Shown: positions 16,282 through 25,753 of the stretch, in pieces
Position numbering within the stretch: position 1 is the first letter of the stretch
How the letters are laid out: every line of letters starts with the position of its first letter
Source of the DNA: an uncultured bacterium
Lineage (GTDB): Bacteria; Bacillota_I; Bacilli_A; RFN20; CAG-826
Direction: 5' to 3'
Assembly: GCA_949288485.1 (NCBI GenBank)
Contig: CASEKC010000002.1
Span: 1-64,000 of the forward strand
Length of the DNA: 64,000 nt
Notes under the pieces: generated by a model
The model's database searches: none
The model's input: only the letters and a program-made list of their open reading frames with translations
Told to the model about the DNA's origin: nothing
Made by a program: the position numbers and the translations under genes

Positions 16282-16761
16282 ATGACAAAAATTGTAATTA
16301 TAAGTGACACCCATGGCTCATATCAACCTATTTTAGATGTCCAAACAAAAGAATATGATGCTGATTATTATTTCCATTTAGGAGATTTTTGTATTCCCGA
16401 TTATCTTATGTCACAGTTTTTAACAGTTAAAGGAAATAATGATTTTTCAACGAGTTTTCCAAATAAAAAAGATATTGTTATTAATGGCTTAAAAATACAT
16501 TTGGAACATGGCCATAATTATGAATTTCAAATAAATAGGAATAATTATGTAAAAAATATAGATCCAGACATTTTTTTATTTGGACATACACATCGTTTTT
16601 ATGTGGGAACAGTAAATAATAAGACAATTTTAATAAACCCCGGTTCTTTAACTAATCCAAGAGATGATGTTATTGGAAGTTATGCTATATTAAAAATCGA
16701 TGATAATGGAAAAATTAGTGTAGAAAAGAAAGAATATCCTTTTAAAAAGGAAAAGAAATAA
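16282..16761 (+). CDS. YfcE/MJ0936-type metallophosphodiesterase
   Basis: This 159-residue calcineurin-like phosphoesterase has the five metal motifs in order: ISDTHG, HLGDF, KGNND, LEHGH and FGHTH, followed by the typical NPGS. The family hydrolyses phosphodiesters in vitro; the natural substrate is unknown. The start at 16282 (MTKIVIISDTHG) matches the family. A longer frame to 16189 would run through the promoter and into the start region of the divergent decarboxylase. There is no Shine-Dalgarno site, and the -10 box ends 7 nt before the ATG, so the mRNA is probably leaderless. Confidence 0.9.
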   Translation: MTKIVIISDTHGSYQPILDVQTKEYDADYYFHLGDFCIPDYLMSQFLTVKGNNDFSTSFPNKKDIVINGLKIHLEHGHNYEFQINRNNYVKNIDPDIFLFGHTHRFYVGTVNNKTILINPGSLTNPRDDVIGSYAILKIDDNGKISVEKKEYPFKKEKK

Positions 16762-16810
16762 TTTATTAAAAGATTTTTTATTATATTTAAAATGGAGTAA
16801 AATAATCGTC

Positions 16811-17635
16811 ATGAATACGATTTATTTATATATCTTTTCCTTATTTGGAACTTTATTATCAACTTTTGTTGGCTCCTTTTTACCTTTCTTATTTAAAAAG
16901 CCACACCCAAAATTAACTTCATTTTTTATGACTTTTTCAATAGGAACAATAATCTCATTATTGTTTATGGAACTTATCCCTCATTCTTTAGAACATAGCG
17001 GTACTATTTTTTCTAATCAAACTTATGGGATTTTACTTGTTTTAAGTATTATTTTTATCACAGGATTAATCTTTTTCCTTCTTCATGAACTTATGCATAA
17101 AATTACTCATCACCATAATCATGATAAAGAAGATACAGCTCCATGTCATGATCACGTTCATTCAAACGAAATGATCATTGAAAATAAGATTACTTTAACT
17201 TCATCTTTAATATATCTTTTTGCTATATTTATTCACAATATTCCAGAAGGATTTGTCTTGGGAACACTTTTTACTTCAGAAGGTTTCCCATTAAGCGGAT
17301 TAATGATGACTATTTCTCTTTTTATTCACAATCTTATTATAGGATACTCAATATCTTCTTCATTTAAAAAGAGTAATAAAGGAAAATTGTTTTCGATTTT
17401 ATTAACTTCACTTAATGGATTAATCTCTTATATTTTATCAATTGTTGGATATTATTTTTCTATCTCATTCCCAGATTTAGTAACAACAATTATCTTTGCT
17501 ATTTCAAGTGGAAGCTTATTATATGTTTTATTAATTGAACTACTTCCATCTATATTTTATGAATACAAAAATAAATATACCTTCTTAATTTTATCTTTTA
17601 GTTTTATCTTATCTACATTCTTATTATTACTTTAA
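16811..17635 (+). CDS. ZIP family metal (zinc) transporter
   Basis: This 274-residue membrane protein has about eight hydrophobic segments and the ZIP metal site HNIPEGF (residues about 142-148), with a second site in SLFIHNLIIGYS. A His-rich cytoplasmic loop (HHHNHD...CHDHVH) lies between segments three and four. It probably imports Zn or related divalent metals. A GGAG lies 14 nt upstream of the ATG, longer than ideal, and a TAAAAT box lies 7 nt upstream, so initiation could also be leaderless. It follows the phosphodiesterase by 49 nt. Confidence 0.88.
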   Translation: MNTIYLYIFSLFGTLLSTFVGSFLPFLFKKPHPKLTSFFMTFSIGTIISLLFMELIPHSLEHSGTIFSNQTYGILLVLSIIFITGLIFFLLHELMHKITHHHNHDKEDTAPCHDHVHSNEMIIENKITLTSSLIYLFAIFIHNIPEGFVLGTLFTSEGFPLSGLMMTISLFIHNLIIGYSISSSFKKSNKGKLFSILLTSLNGLISYILSIVGYYFSISFPDLVTTIIFAISSGSLLYVLLIELLPSIFYEYKNKYTFLILSFSFILSTFLLLL

Positions 17636-17742
17636 TTATTAAGCTTTGTTTTTGTAACCAAAAATAATAATAATGCTGGCAAAACAAAGAATATCAAAAA
17701 GGTTATTGGTAATATTAATAAAAATTTTACTAGCAATTTCAT
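17632..17742 (-). CDS. Possible 36-residue membrane peptide
   Basis: A short frame encodes MKLLVKFLLILPITFLIFF followed by VLPALLLFLV and a basic tail TKTKLNN. It is one long or two short hydrophobic segments flanked by Lys. AAAGG lies 11 nt before the ATG. The stop overlaps the ZIP stop codon tail to tail. It is independent of the tuf gene, being separated from it by two hairpin terminators. Such peptides often escape annotation. It could also be chance, since the region is AT rich. Confidence 0.4.
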   Translation of the reverse strand: MKLLVKFLLILPITFLIFFVLPALLLFLVTKTKLNN

Positions 17743-17813
17743 ATTAACTAAATCCTTTAACTCTTATTAAATAAGATTGGAAACAAGGATTTATGGTGCA
17801 ACTACTTTTTATT

Positions 17814-17849
17814 AAAAAGTGGATTCTAGAATATAGAAATCCACTTTTT
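17814..17849. terminator. Strong bidirectional hairpin between the small frame and tuf
   Basis: The 12-bp stem AAAAAGTGGATT/AATCCACTTTTT extends inward with CTA/TAG and is followed by T-runs on either strand. It insulates the tuf region from the ZIP region. Confidence 0.8.
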
Positions 17850-17892
17850 CAATATTATCATTAATAACAGAGATTATTCTTTTTTCCATAAT

Positions 17893-17915
17893 AAAAGCAG
17901 GCAAATTGCCTGCTT
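17893..17915 (-). terminator. tuf terminator
   Basis: A perfect palindrome AAGCAGGCAA/TTGCCTGCTT, followed on the minus strand by TTTATTA, lies 23 nt after the tuf stop codon. Confidence 0.85.
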
Positions 17916-17937
17916 AAATTTCGTTGTTATAAGTTAA

Positions 17938-19122
17938 CTATTTTAAAATTTCGCTAACTGTACCAGCACCAACTGTTCTACCGCCTTCACGGATTGAGAA
18001 TTTAGTACCTTTTTCAACAGCGACTGGGTGAATTAATTCAACTGTGAAGTTGACGTTATCACCTGGCATAACCATTTCTGTACCTTGTGGGAGAGTAATA
18101 GTTCCAGTAATATCTGTTGTATGGAAATAGAATTGTGGTCTGTAGTTTGAAAGGAATCCAGTATGTCTTCCGCCTTCTTCTTTAGTTAAGATGTAAGCTT
18201 GACATGTGAATTTTGTATGTGGAGTAACAGAACCTGGTTTAGCAAGAACTTGTCCTCTAACGACTTGGTCTCTGTTAACACCTCTTAATAAGACACCTGC
18301 GTTATCACCCGCTTCAGCGAAATCGAGTGTTTTTCTGAACATTTCGATACCTGTAACAACTGATTTAATTGTAGGTTTAATACCAACGATTTCAACTTCG
18401 TCGTTTAATTTAACTGTACCTCTTTCAACTCTACCAGTAACGACAGTTCCTCTACCAGTAATAGTTAAAACGTCTTCGATTGGCATTAAGAATGGTTTAT
18501 CTGTATCTCTGACTGGATCTGGTATATATGAATCAACAGCATCCATTAAGTCTAAGACAGCTTTTTCAGCATCAGCATCGCCATCGAGAGCTTTTCTAGC
18601 TGAACCTCTGATAATTGGAGTATCATCTCCTGGATAACCATATTTATTTAATAAATCTCTGACATCCATTTCAACTAAGTCGATTAATTCTGGATCATCA
18701 ACTAAGTCACATTTATTTAAGAAAACAACAATGTATGGAACACCGACTTGTCTAGCTAAAAGAATATGTTCTCTTGTTTGTGGCATAACACCATCAGTTG
18801 CAGCGACAACAAGAATAGCACCATCCATTTGAGCAGCACCAGTGATCATGTTTTTAACATAGTCAGCGTGCCCTGGACAGTCAACGTGTGCATAGTGTCT
18901 ATGTGCTGTTTGATATTCGATGTGAGCAGTATTAATTGTAATACCTCTTGCTTTTTCTTCTGGAGCAGCATCGATTTGATCGTAATCTTTAACTTCAGAT
19001 AAGCCTTTTTTTGCTAAAACGTGTGTGATAGCAGCTGTTAAGGTTGTTTTACCATGGTCAACGTGTCCAATGGTACCAATATTCATATGAACCTTACTTC
19101 TATCAAATTTTTCTTTTGCCAT
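17938..19122 (-). CDS. tuf: Elongation factor Tu
   Basis: EF-Tu delivers aminoacyl-tRNA to the ribosome. The 394-residue product has GTPase motifs GHVDHGKT (19-26), [14 protein letters not shown] and GSARKAL, followed by the two beta-barrel domains, with length and sequence typical for bacteria. AGGAGG precedes the ATG. It lies 137 nt after fusA and has its own strong promoter at 19169-19197, so it can be expressed independently of the str operon. Confidence 0.99.
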   Translation of the reverse strand: MAKEKFDRSKVHMNIGTIGHVDHGKTTLTAAITHVLAKKGLSEVKDYDQIDAAPEEKARGITINTAHIEYQTAHRHYAHVDCPGHADYVKNMITGAAQMDGAILVVAATDGVMPQTREHILLARQVGVPYIVVFLNKCDLVDDPELIDLVEMDVRDLLNKYGYPGDDTPIIRGSARKALDGDADAEKAVLDLMDAVDSYIPDPVRDTDKPFLMPIEDVLTITGRGTVVTGRVERGTVKLNDEVEIVGIKPTIKSVVTGIEMFRKTLDFAEAGDNAGVLLRGVNRDQVVRGQVLAKPGSVTPHTKFTCQAYILTKEEGGRHTGFLSNYRPQFYFHTTDITGTITLPQGTEMVMPGDNVNFTVELIHPVAVEKGTKFSIREGGRTVGAGTVSEILK

Positions 19123-19168
19123 AAGTATTCATTTCCTCCTAATAATACCTTGCGTTTGCAATGATTAA

Positions 19169-19197
19169 ATTTTATAGCATTTTTTTTATATTATCAA
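19169..19197 (-). promoter_or_regulatory. tuf promoter
   Basis: On the minus strand TTGATA (plus 19192-19197), 17 nt, TAAAAT (plus 19169-19174), with about 40 nt of leader to the start codon. Confidence 0.75.
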
Positions 19198-19259
19198 TAA
19201 ATATCTAGGGGATATTTACGATTATATATTAACTAATTTTTAAGTTAGGAAATGAGGGA

Positions 19260-21332
19260 TTAACGTCCGCTCATTCCTGACTTTTTAATAATTTCGTCTT
19301 GAATAAATTTTGGAGTTTCACCGAAGTGAGAGAATTCCATAGTATAGGAGCCTCTACCTTGTGTGAAGGAACGTAAATCAGTAACGTATCCAAACATTTC
19401 TGCAAGTGGAACTTCAGCATCAATAATTTTAGCATTACCTCTTTGTGATTCACCAGTCATTTGACCTCTTCTTCTTGAAATATCTCCGATAACATCACCA
19501 TAGTATTGTTCTGGGACAGTAACTTCGACTTTCATAATAGGTTCAAGAATAACTGGGCTACATTTTTTAGCAGCTTCTTTTAAAGCCATTGATGCAGCAA
19601 TTTTATATGCAGCTTCAGATGAGTCGACATCATGGTAAGAACCATCATGTAATGTTGCTTTAATATCAATTACTGGATAACCTGCAACAAGACCTCTTTG
19701 TAATGCATCTTCGAGACCATCTTGAGTTGGCTTAATATATTCTTTTGGAATAACACCACCAACAATTCCATTAACAAATTCAAATCCTTTACCTGGGTTT
19801 GGTTCAAATTTGATAACAACGTGACCATATTGACCTCTACCACCAGATTGTTTAATGTATTTACCTTCACAATCTCCGACACCTTTAATAGTTTCACGGT
19901 ATCCGACTTGTGGTTTACCAACATTGACTTGGACTCCGAATTCTCTCTTTAATCTATCGACAATAATGTCTAAGTGTAATTCACCGACACCAGCAATAAT
20001 TGTTTGACCTGTTTCTTCAGAAGTTGAAACTTTGAATGTTGGGTCTTCTTCAGCAAGTTTTGCTAATGCAATTGACATTTTTTCTTGGTCAGCTTTTGTT
20101 TTTGGTTCAACAGCTTCTTCGATAACTGGTTCTGGGAATTCCATTTTTTCTAATACGACATCAAGGCTTTCATCACATAATGTTTCACCTGTTGTAGTAT
20201 TTTTTAAACCAATAATAGCACCGATTTCACCAGCATTTAATGCATCGACTTCTTCTCTATGGTTAGCGTGCATTAAGACTAATCTACCGATTCTTTCTTT
20301 TGTATCTTTGTTAGAATTTAAAACATAAGAACCTGATTTTAAGACACCTGAATAAACTCTAACGTATGCTAATCTACCAATAAATGGATCGGTAGCAATT
20401 TTGAATGCTAAACCAACGAATGGTTCTTTGTCATCTGGTTTGCAAAGATATTCATTACCTTTTGAATCAAATCCTTTTGCTTCAGGAATATCAAGTGGAG
20501 ATGGTAAGTAATCAATAACGCCATCAAGTAATAATTGAATACCTTTATTTTTATAAGCAGATCCACAGAAGACAGGGTGGAATTGACCACTGATAGTAGC
20601 TTTTCTAATGACTGCTTTAATTTCTTCGACAGTTGGTTCTTCACCTTCGAGAACTTTCATCATTAAATCATCATCAAATCCAGCAATATCTTCAATTAAT
20701 TCTTGTCTATATTTATTAACTTTATCGAGATATTCTTCAGGAATATCAATTTTAACTGGGTTATCTTTATCAGTATAATCCCAAGCTTCCATTTTAATTA
20801 AATCGATAACGCCTTTAAGAGTTGAAGAAATACCAATAGGGTATTGAACAGCTTTTGCGTTAGCCCCTAATTTTTCTTTTAAAGAATCAACTGACATTTC
20901 AAAATCAGCACCAATAGCATCGAGTTTGTTAACGAAAACGATACGTGGAACGCCATATTTTGAACCTTGTCTCCAAACAGTTTCAGTTTGTGGTTCAACG
21001 CCGTTTTTACCATCAAGAACAGTAATAGCACCATCAAGAACTCTTAATGATCTTTCAACTTCAACAGTAAAGTCGACGTGCCCAGGAGTGTCAATAATGT
21101 TAAATCTGTTTTCTTTCCAGAAACAAGTTGTTGCTGCAGAAGTAATTGTAATACCTCTTTCTTGTTCTTGGACCATCCAGTCCATTGTAGCAGCACCTTC
21201 GTGTGTTTCACCGATTTTATGAATCTTGTGAGTATAATACAAAATACGTTCTGTAGTAGTAGTTTTACCGGCATCGATGTGAGCCATGATACCGATATTA
21301 CGAGTATGAGCTAAATCGTATTCTCTTGCCAT
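19260..21332 (-). CDS. fusA: Elongation factor G
   Basis: This 690-residue translocation GTPase has AHIDAGKTT (17-25), [12 protein letters not shown] and the domain II-V segments, including GGVIPKEYI and [13 protein letters not shown]. Length is standard, and the C-terminus KKSGMSGR is complete. It follows rpsG by 25 nt in the str operon. No antibiotic-resistance-like change stands out by eye. Confidence 0.99.
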   Translation of the reverse strand: MAREYDLAHTRNIGIMAHIDAGKTTTTERILYYTHKIHKIGETHEGAATMDWMVQEQERGITITSAATTCFWKENRFNIIDTPGHVDFTVEVERSLRVLDGAITVLDGKNGVEPQTETVWRQGSKYGVPRIVFVNKLDAIGADFEMSVDSLKEKLGANAKAVQYPIGISSTLKGVIDLIKMEAWDYTDKDNPVKIDIPEEYLDKVNKYRQELIEDIAGFDDDLMMKVLEGEEPTVEEIKAVIRKATISGQFHPVFCGSAYKNKGIQLLLDGVIDYLPSPLDIPEAKGFDSKGNEYLCKPDDKEPFVGLAFKIATDPFIGRLAYVRVYSGVLKSGSYVLNSNKDTKERIGRLVLMHANHREEVDALNAGEIGAIIGLKNTTTGETLCDESLDVVLEKMEFPEPVIEEAVEPKTKADQEKMSIALAKLAEEDPTFKVSTSEETGQTIIAGVGELHLDIIVDRLKREFGVQVNVGKPQVGYRETIKGVGDCEGKYIKQSGGRGQYGHVVIKFEPNPGKGFEFVNGIVGGVIPKEYIKPTQDGLEDALQRGLVAGYPVIDIKATLHDGSYHDVDSSEAAYKIAASMALKEAAKKCSPVILEPIMKVEVTVPEQYYGDVIGDISRRRGQMTGESQRGNAKIIDAEVPLAEMFGYVTDLRSFTQGRGSYTMEFSHFGETPKFIQDEIIKKSGMSGR

Positions 21333-21357
21333 AATATTTTTCCCTTTTTAATATAAA

Positions 21358-21828
21358 TTACCACTTATAATGAGCGTAAGCTTTGTTAGCTTCTGCCATT
21401 TTATGAACATCTTCTCTTTTCTTAACAGAACCACCTGTTCCATTTGCTGCGTCGATGATTTCGTTACATAATTTTTCTTCCATGGATTTTTCTTTTCTTA
21501 ATCTTGAATAAGAAACTAACCATCTTAAACCTAATGTAACTTTTCTTTCTGCAGAAACTTCAGTTGGAACTTGGAAGTTTGCACCACCAATTCTTTTAGC
21601 CTTTAATTCAACTTCTGGCATAATGTTATTGATAGCTGTTGCGAAAACATCCATAGCTGGTTTTTGTGTTTTTTCTTCAATTCTTTTGAATGCGTTATAA
21701 AGAATTGTTTGAGCAGTACCTTTTTTTCCATCGAGCATAATTCTATTAATTAAACGAGTAACTAATTTTGAATTATAAATTGGATCAGGTAAAACGTCTC
21801 TTTTTTGATTAAATCCTTTTCTTGACAT
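21358..21828 (-). CDS. rpsG: Ribosomal protein S7
   Basis: The 156-residue S7 begins [20 protein letters not shown] and contains [11 protein letters not shown] and the RWLVSYSR segment of the rRNA-binding fold. It nucleates assembly of the 30S head and can repress its own operon in other bacteria. It is spaced 13 nt after rpsL in the str operon. Confidence 0.98.
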   Translation of the reverse strand: MSRKGFNQKRDVLPDPIYNSKLVTRLINRIMLDGKKGTAQTILYNAFKRIEEKTQKPAMDVFATAINNIMPEVELKAKRIGGANFQVPTEVSAERKVTLGLRWLVSYSRLRKEKSMEEKLCNEIIDAANGTGGSVKKREDVHKMAEANKAYAHYKW

Positions 21829-21841
21829 GCTTAATTACCTC

Positions 21842-22261
21842 CTATTCGTTGCCTTTTGGTTTTTTGGTACCGTAAAGTGATCTTCCTTGTCTACGAGTTT
21901 CGATACCAGCACAATCTAATGTACCTCTAATGATATGATATCTAACACCTGGGAGGTCTTTAACTCTTCCTCCTCTAATCATAACAGTTGAGTGTTCTTG
22001 TAAATTGTGACCTTCACCACCGATATAGGCAGTAACTTCATATCCATTTGATAACTTAACTCTTGCGTATTTTCTTAAAGCTGAGTTAGGTTTTTTAGGT
22101 GTCATAGTACCAACACGGGTACAAACACCTCTTTTTTGTGCACTATTTTGATTTGTTTCTTTTTTTGTTAAAGAATTGTATCTTTTTAAGAGTGCAGGTG
22201 CTTTTGATTTTTCAGTAGTTTTGCTTCTACCTTGTCTAACTAATTGATTAATAGTTGGCAT
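21842..22261 (-). CDS. rpsL: Ribosomal protein S12
   Basis: The 139-residue decoding-centre protein contains [11 protein letters not shown] (with the Lys that keeps streptomycin sensitivity), [11 protein letters not shown] and [13 protein letters not shown]. The extra about 14 residues before [10 protein letters not shown] are normal for Firmicutes S12. I choose the ATG at 22261 ([11 protein letters not shown]), which has GGAGG 10 nt upstream. The longer frame at 22285 only reads through the leader. Confidence 0.97.
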   Translation of the reverse strand: MPTINQLVRQGRSKTTEKSKAPALLKRYNSLTKKETNQNSAQKRGVCTRVGTMTPKKPNSALRKYARVKLSNGYEVTAYIGGEGHNLQEHSTVMIRGGRVKDLPGVRYHIIRGTLDCAGIETRRQGRSLYGTKKPKGNE

Positions 22262-22342
22262 CCTTTTCTTTCCTCCAATATACACAATACCTGGTGTATC
22301 AATAATAACACTAAAAAAAATAAACTTTTCAGTTGCTCGAAT

Positions 22343-22371
22343 ATTTTACTTAAAGTAACTTATCAAGTCAA
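22343..22371 (-). promoter_or_regulatory. str operon promoter
   Basis: On the minus strand TTGACT (plus 22366-22371), 17 nt, TAAAAT (plus 22343-22348), leaving a leader of about 75 nt. A 12-bp inverted repeat (22319-22330 and 22374-22385) flanks it. Confidence 0.8.
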
Positions 22372-22407
22372 TAGAAAAGTTTATTAATATTAAATGCCCA
22401 CGAAAAA

Positions 22408-23412
22408 CTATTTTAATCTAAGAAATTCTTTTGTTCTCTCTTCTTTTGGATGTTCAAATATTTGTTCCGGAGTACCGCTTTCAACAATATAACCATTCTC
22501 CATAAAAACAACTTTATTAGAGACATTTTTAGCAAAATTCATTTCGTGTGTTACAACAATCATTGTCATACCAGCATTTGCTAATTTTTTCATAACTTCC
22601 AAGACTTCACCAACCATCTCTGGATCTAGTGCAGATGTTGGTTCATCGAAGAGTAAAATCTCTGGATTCATACATAACGATCTAGCAATCGCCACTCTTT
22701 GTTTTTGTCCTCCACTCAATTCTCTGATTTTGTAGTTCATTCTATCTTGCATATTAACTTGAGTAAGGTGTTGAACAGCAATTTCTTTTGCTTCGCTATA
22801 TTTTCTTTTTAAAACTTTAGTTTGAGCTAAAGTACAATTAGATAAAACATCATAGTTATTAAATAAATTAAATGATTGGAAAACCATCCCCATTTTACTT
22901 CTGATTTCATTGATTTTTTTAGAAGGAATAATAACATTTGGATTTTCTTTTATCGCAGCCTTATATGCTTCTTTATCAAAATAATTTTCTTTTAAAATTG
23001 GATGTTTTTTTACATAATTAAATTCTTTTCTTTTTTCTTTAATTTCAAATTTTAAATCTTTATTATGTTTTTTATCTTCTAAATATTTATTTAATACGAT
23101 TGCATAATTATCTTCTTTTTCTATATAAAATTCTTTATAGGCATTATAGTCGTCGACATAGTTTTCATAGTCAACAAAATCATCTTTACATTTTGAAATA
23201 TTAAAGTATTCTTCACCATTAAAAACCAATCTACCTCTTGTAGGAGTTTCTAAAAGGTTTAAGCATCTTAAAAATGTAGATTTACCACTGCCAGAAGGTC
23301 CAATAATAGCAATAACATCACCCTTATTAACATCTAAAGAAATATCTTTTAAAACTTTTAAAGGTCCAAAGAATTTAGCAATATTTTCTACTTTTAATAA
23401 TAATTCGCTCAT
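22408..23412 (-). CDS. Amino-acid ABC transporter ATP-binding protein with about 85-residue insertion
   Basis: This is the ATPase of a polar amino acid importer (GlnQ/ArtP type). Walker [10 protein letters not shown] is at 38-46, the Q loop is VFQSFNLF (177-184), the signature is LSGGQKQR, Walker B is [12 protein letters not shown] and the switch His is VVTHEM. It has 334 residues where the family usually has about 245. The surplus is a charged Tyr/Asp/Lys-rich stretch, about residues 70-160, between Walker A and the Q loop. Everything else is intact, so it should be active. It overlaps the permease stop (ATGA), and the riboswitch upstream suggests lysine as substrate. Confidence 0.93.
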   Translation of the reverse strand: MSELLLKVENIAKFFGPLKVLKDISLDVNKGDVIAIIGPSGSGKSTFLRCLNLLETPTRGRLVFNGEEYFNISKCKDDFVDYENYVDDYNAYKEFYIEKEDNYAIVLNKYLEDKKHNKDLKFEIKEKRKEFNYVKKHPILKENYFDKEAYKAAIKENPNVIIPSKKINEIRSKMGMVFQSFNLFNNYDVLSNCTLAQTKVLKRKYSEAKEIAVQHLTQVNMQDRMNYKIRELSGGQKQRVAIARSLCMNPEILLFDEPTSALDPEMVGEVLEVMKKLANAGMTMIVVTHEMNFAKNVSNKVVFMENGYIVESGTPEQIFEHPKEERTKEFLRLK

Positions 23413-24194
23413 ATTTTAAAACTTCTCCTAAATCTAAATGGGTTAAATGAGAATTTAACACCATCCATTTTCTTTTCTATAAGTTTTAAAACTCCTGTTG
23501 CAATAAGGGTTAAAACTAAATATATAACTGCAGCGATAAGATAACATTCCATATATGCAAAATTTTTCCCTGCAATTAAATCCATCCTATAGAATAATTC
23601 AGTAACACTAATAACATTTAAAACTGATGAATCTTTAATGTTAACGATAAGCTCATTTCCAATTGTTGGTAAGGAATTTCTTAATGCTTGAGGAAGGATA
23701 ATTGAGAAACTTGTTCTTGAAGCGCTCATTCCTAAACTTCTAGCACCTTCTACTTGTCCTTGATCAACTCCATTAAGTCCACTTCTAACAATTTCGCCCA
23801 TATAAGCAGCAGTGTTAAGCGTAATAACAATTAAACCAGCAAAGAACCATCCGTTAAATATATTATTTATTTCACCTTGGAAATAAATATCGCCCCAGTT
23901 CAAACCTAAAGCCTGGCTGCCGAATTTAAAAATTAAAGCTTGAACCATCATTGGAGTTCCACGTAAAACGGTAGAATAAATACTACAAATACCTTTTAAA
24001 ATATATTTAAAAGTTTTAATTACCCCGTTGTCCATTTCTTTTACTTTTAAATTCTTTCCATAAGCTAAGAAGATTCCTAAAAATAATCCAACAAAGGTTC
24101 CAACAATGGCTAATATAACAGTTGTAATAATTGCGTAAATGATAAAGGTAAAATTTTGACCTAAAACATTCCGCATTTTACCAAAATCTATCAT
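23409..24194 (-). CDS. Amino-acid ABC transporter permease (probably lysine)
   Basis: This 261-residue inner-membrane permease of the HisM/GlnP family has several transmembrane segments. The coupling loop contains [22 protein letters not shown], split here by its conserved Ala and Gly residues, followed by [10 protein letters not shown]. Its ATG overlaps the stop of the binding-protein gene by one nucleotide, and its own TGA overlaps the ATP-binding gene, so the three genes are translationally coupled. Because the operon is behind a lysine riboswitch, lysine is the likely cargo. Confidence 0.92.
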   Translation of the reverse strand: MIDFGKMRNVLGQNFTFIIYAIITTVILAIVGTFVGLFLGIFLAYGKNLKVKEMDNGVIKTFKYILKGICSIYSTVLRGTPMMVQALIFKFGSQALGLNWGDIYFQGEINNIFNGWFFAGLIVITLNTAAYMGEIVRSGLNGVDQGQVEGARSLGMSASRTSFSIILPQALRNSLPTIGNELIVNIKDSSVLNVISVTELFYRMDLIAGKNFAYMECYLIAAVIYLVLTLIATGVLKLIEKKMDGVKFSFNPFRFRRSFKI

Positions 24195-25078
24195 TATGCA
24201 TTTTCTGCGCTTCTAGAAGCAGCAGCCCCCATCATTTCATTTCTTTCTTCGACACTTAATTTTGATAAAGCTGCATTTATTTCGTCTGCTAATTCAGTAT
24301 TTCCTTTTTTAATTCCAATTGAAACCGAAAGGCCATTTAAATCTTCTTCACTTAAGAAACTTTTATAATCGCAATAAAGAACACTTAAACCACCAAGGTT
24401 TGTCATAGTTTCGACAACTGGAAGTTCTGCCGGCATTGCAAAAGATACACCACCCTTAACGTCATTTGCTGCAGCAGGATAGGTGCTTTGAGGATTATCG
24501 TGTCTAATCGTTTTTCCTTGAGTATTATTAGTAAAATAAGTGTCAATGAACCCGTCACCAACGACATTTGCTTGGCAAACTAAACTTTTTCCATCAAACA
24601 ATTTTAATAATTGTTCATAACTTGCTGGATTTTCTTTTGTGCCATATCCTTCAGGCATATCTTCTGTTCTAATTAAAAAAGCTAAATCACTAGTTAAATA
24701 TGGATCTGTAAAATCAATTGACTCTCTTCTTTCGGGAGTATCTGTCATGCCAGCTAAAACTAAATTGACTTCTTCTTCTTGAAGTGAAGGAATTAAACTA
24801 TCCCAAACAATTCTTTTGATATAAACATCCTTGCCTGTTTCTTCACTTAAATATTTTGCAATTGCAACATCATAACCATCAGCAAATTCGTTAGTGCTAT
24901 AAATAGGTAATGTGTACTCACTTGAGGTATAAGTTGTCCAGTTAAAAGGCTGATAATTAGCTTCCATTCCAATAACTAAAACATCATTAGTTACAACTAA
25001 AGTATTACTTCCACAAGAAGTTAAAGCAGTGCCGAACAAAGTAATAGCGGCACCAAAAATAATTAATTTTTTATTCAT
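24194..25078 (-). CDS. Amino-acid ABC transporter substrate-binding lipoprotein (probably lysine)
   Basis: This 294-residue periplasmic-binding-protein type 2 lipoprotein has a signal peptide MNKKLIIFGAAITLFGTALTSC with lipobox LTSC, then a Ser/Asn linker. Typical family segments are IGMEANYQPFNW, LVLAGMTDTPERR and SIDFTDPYL. It captures an amino acid outside the cell. The start at 25078 has AGGAG 6 nt upstream. The longer frame would translate the riboswitch terminator. It is the first gene of the operon controlled by the lysine riboswitch. Confidence 0.93.
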   Translation of the reverse strand: MNKKLIIFGAAITLFGTALTSCGSNTLVVTNDVLVIGMEANYQPFNWTTYTSSEYTLPIYSTNEFADGYDVAIAKYLSEETGKDVYIKRIVWDSLIPSLQEEEVNLVLAGMTDTPERRESIDFTDPYLTSDLAFLIRTEDMPEGYGTKENPASYEQLLKLFDGKSLVCQANVVGDGFIDTYFTNNTQGKTIRHDNPQSTYPAAANDVKGGVSFAMPAELPVVETMTNLGGLSVLYCDYKSFLSEEDLNGLSVSIGIKKGNTELADEINAALSKLSVEERNEMMGAAASRSAENA

Positions 25079-25090
25079 ATTAATCTCCTT

Positions 25091-25121
25091 TAAAATAAAA
25101 AGATTGCATCGCTCGATGCAA
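25091..25121 (-). terminator. Intrinsic terminator of the lysine riboswitch
   Basis: Minus-strand stem TTGCATCG/CGATGCAA with a 2-nt AG loop, followed by TCTTTTTATTTT, lies between the aptamer and the lipoprotein start. It is the expression platform for transcriptional control. Confidence 0.85.
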
Positions 25122-25147
25122 CCCATAATTTTCATTAAGAAGATTTA

Positions 25148-25308
25148 CATCGATAGCGCCTCTAGATAATCTAGGAGTCTAATAGATATTTTCTATTAGC
25201 CCAACCAAATTCAATACCTTGAATTTGTTTCGGCGATCTTGCCTTTCATTAACTTCATCGGATGTCTCCTCCATTAATTACTAATCTTAATCGCGCCTCT
25301 ATCAATCT
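25148..25308 (-). promoter_or_regulatory. Lysine riboswitch (L-box)
   Basis: Read on the minus strand, the about 160-nt leader contains conserved lysine-box segments in order: GATAGAGGCGCGA, AGTA, GGAGGAGA, GAAAGGC...GCCGAAA, GGTTGGGCTAATAG with CTATTAG, then AGAGGCGCTATC closing P1. The five-way junction elements are all present. Lysine binding would promote the downstream terminator and shut off the transporter. Confirmation needs a covariance-model scan. Confidence 0.93.
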
Positions 25309-25320
25309 TTACAAGTCAAT

Positions 25321-25348
25321 ATAATAATAGAAAATTTAAATTTAGCAA
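25321..25348 (-). promoter_or_regulatory. Promoter of the lysine transporter operon
   Basis: On the minus strand TTGCTA (plus 25343-25348), 16 nt, TATTAT (plus 25321-25326), just upstream of the aptamer. Confidence 0.5.
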
Positions 25349-25363
25349 GTCTTTTTTATAAAT

Positions 25364-25708
25364 TTAGAAATTATTTCCATTAAATCCCCAATTTCTAGTA
25401 AAAAAATAAGAAACATAAATTCTTGAGGAACTAATATGAAGATTGTCTGATAAATAAGAAGTTAATAATGAAGTGAAATTATTGAGAATTTTATCTGAAT
25501 AAGAATCACCATAGATTAGAACTTTTACCATTATCGCTCCTTCATCACTTCCTTTAAAAAATAGTGATGAATTATCATTAATATTTACCATCAACCAATT
25601 TTCACTTTTACCTGGTAATTCTTCTATTAATTCACCTAATTTAGACTTAATTTCTCCTTTCAAAGTTTGGCTTAATTCATAATTTGTATTCAATTCAATA
25701 TATGGCAT
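25364..25708 (-). CDS. MIF-like tautomerase superfamily protein
   Basis: This 114-residue protein starts MPYIELNTNYEL with Pro2, the catalytic base of the macrophage migration inhibitory factor/tautomerase superfamily. The length and layout follow MIF: MPxxxxNTN start, ELPGKSENWLMVNIND, a GSDEGAI segment, then LLTSYLSDNLHISSSRIYV and a C-terminal WGFNG. It would form trimers with tautomerase activity; the bacterial role is unknown. GGAGG lies 9 nt before the ATG at 25708. The longer frame to 25753 would hide Pro2 and is unlikely. Confidence 0.75.
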   Translation of the reverse strand: MPYIELNTNYELSQTLKGEIKSKLGELIEELPGKSENWLMVNINDNSSLFFKGSDEGAIMVKVLIYGDSYSDKILNNFTSLLTSYLSDNLHISSSRIYVSYFFTRNWGFNGNNF

Positions 25709-25753
25709 ATTTTTTATCCTCCATTCCATAATTAATTTTACATTAATTTTCAT

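Noticed and set aside
17938-21332. Long open frames opposite tuf and fusA
   Set aside because: They are shadows of strongly biased codon use in the elongation factor genes; they have no ribosome sites or family motifs.
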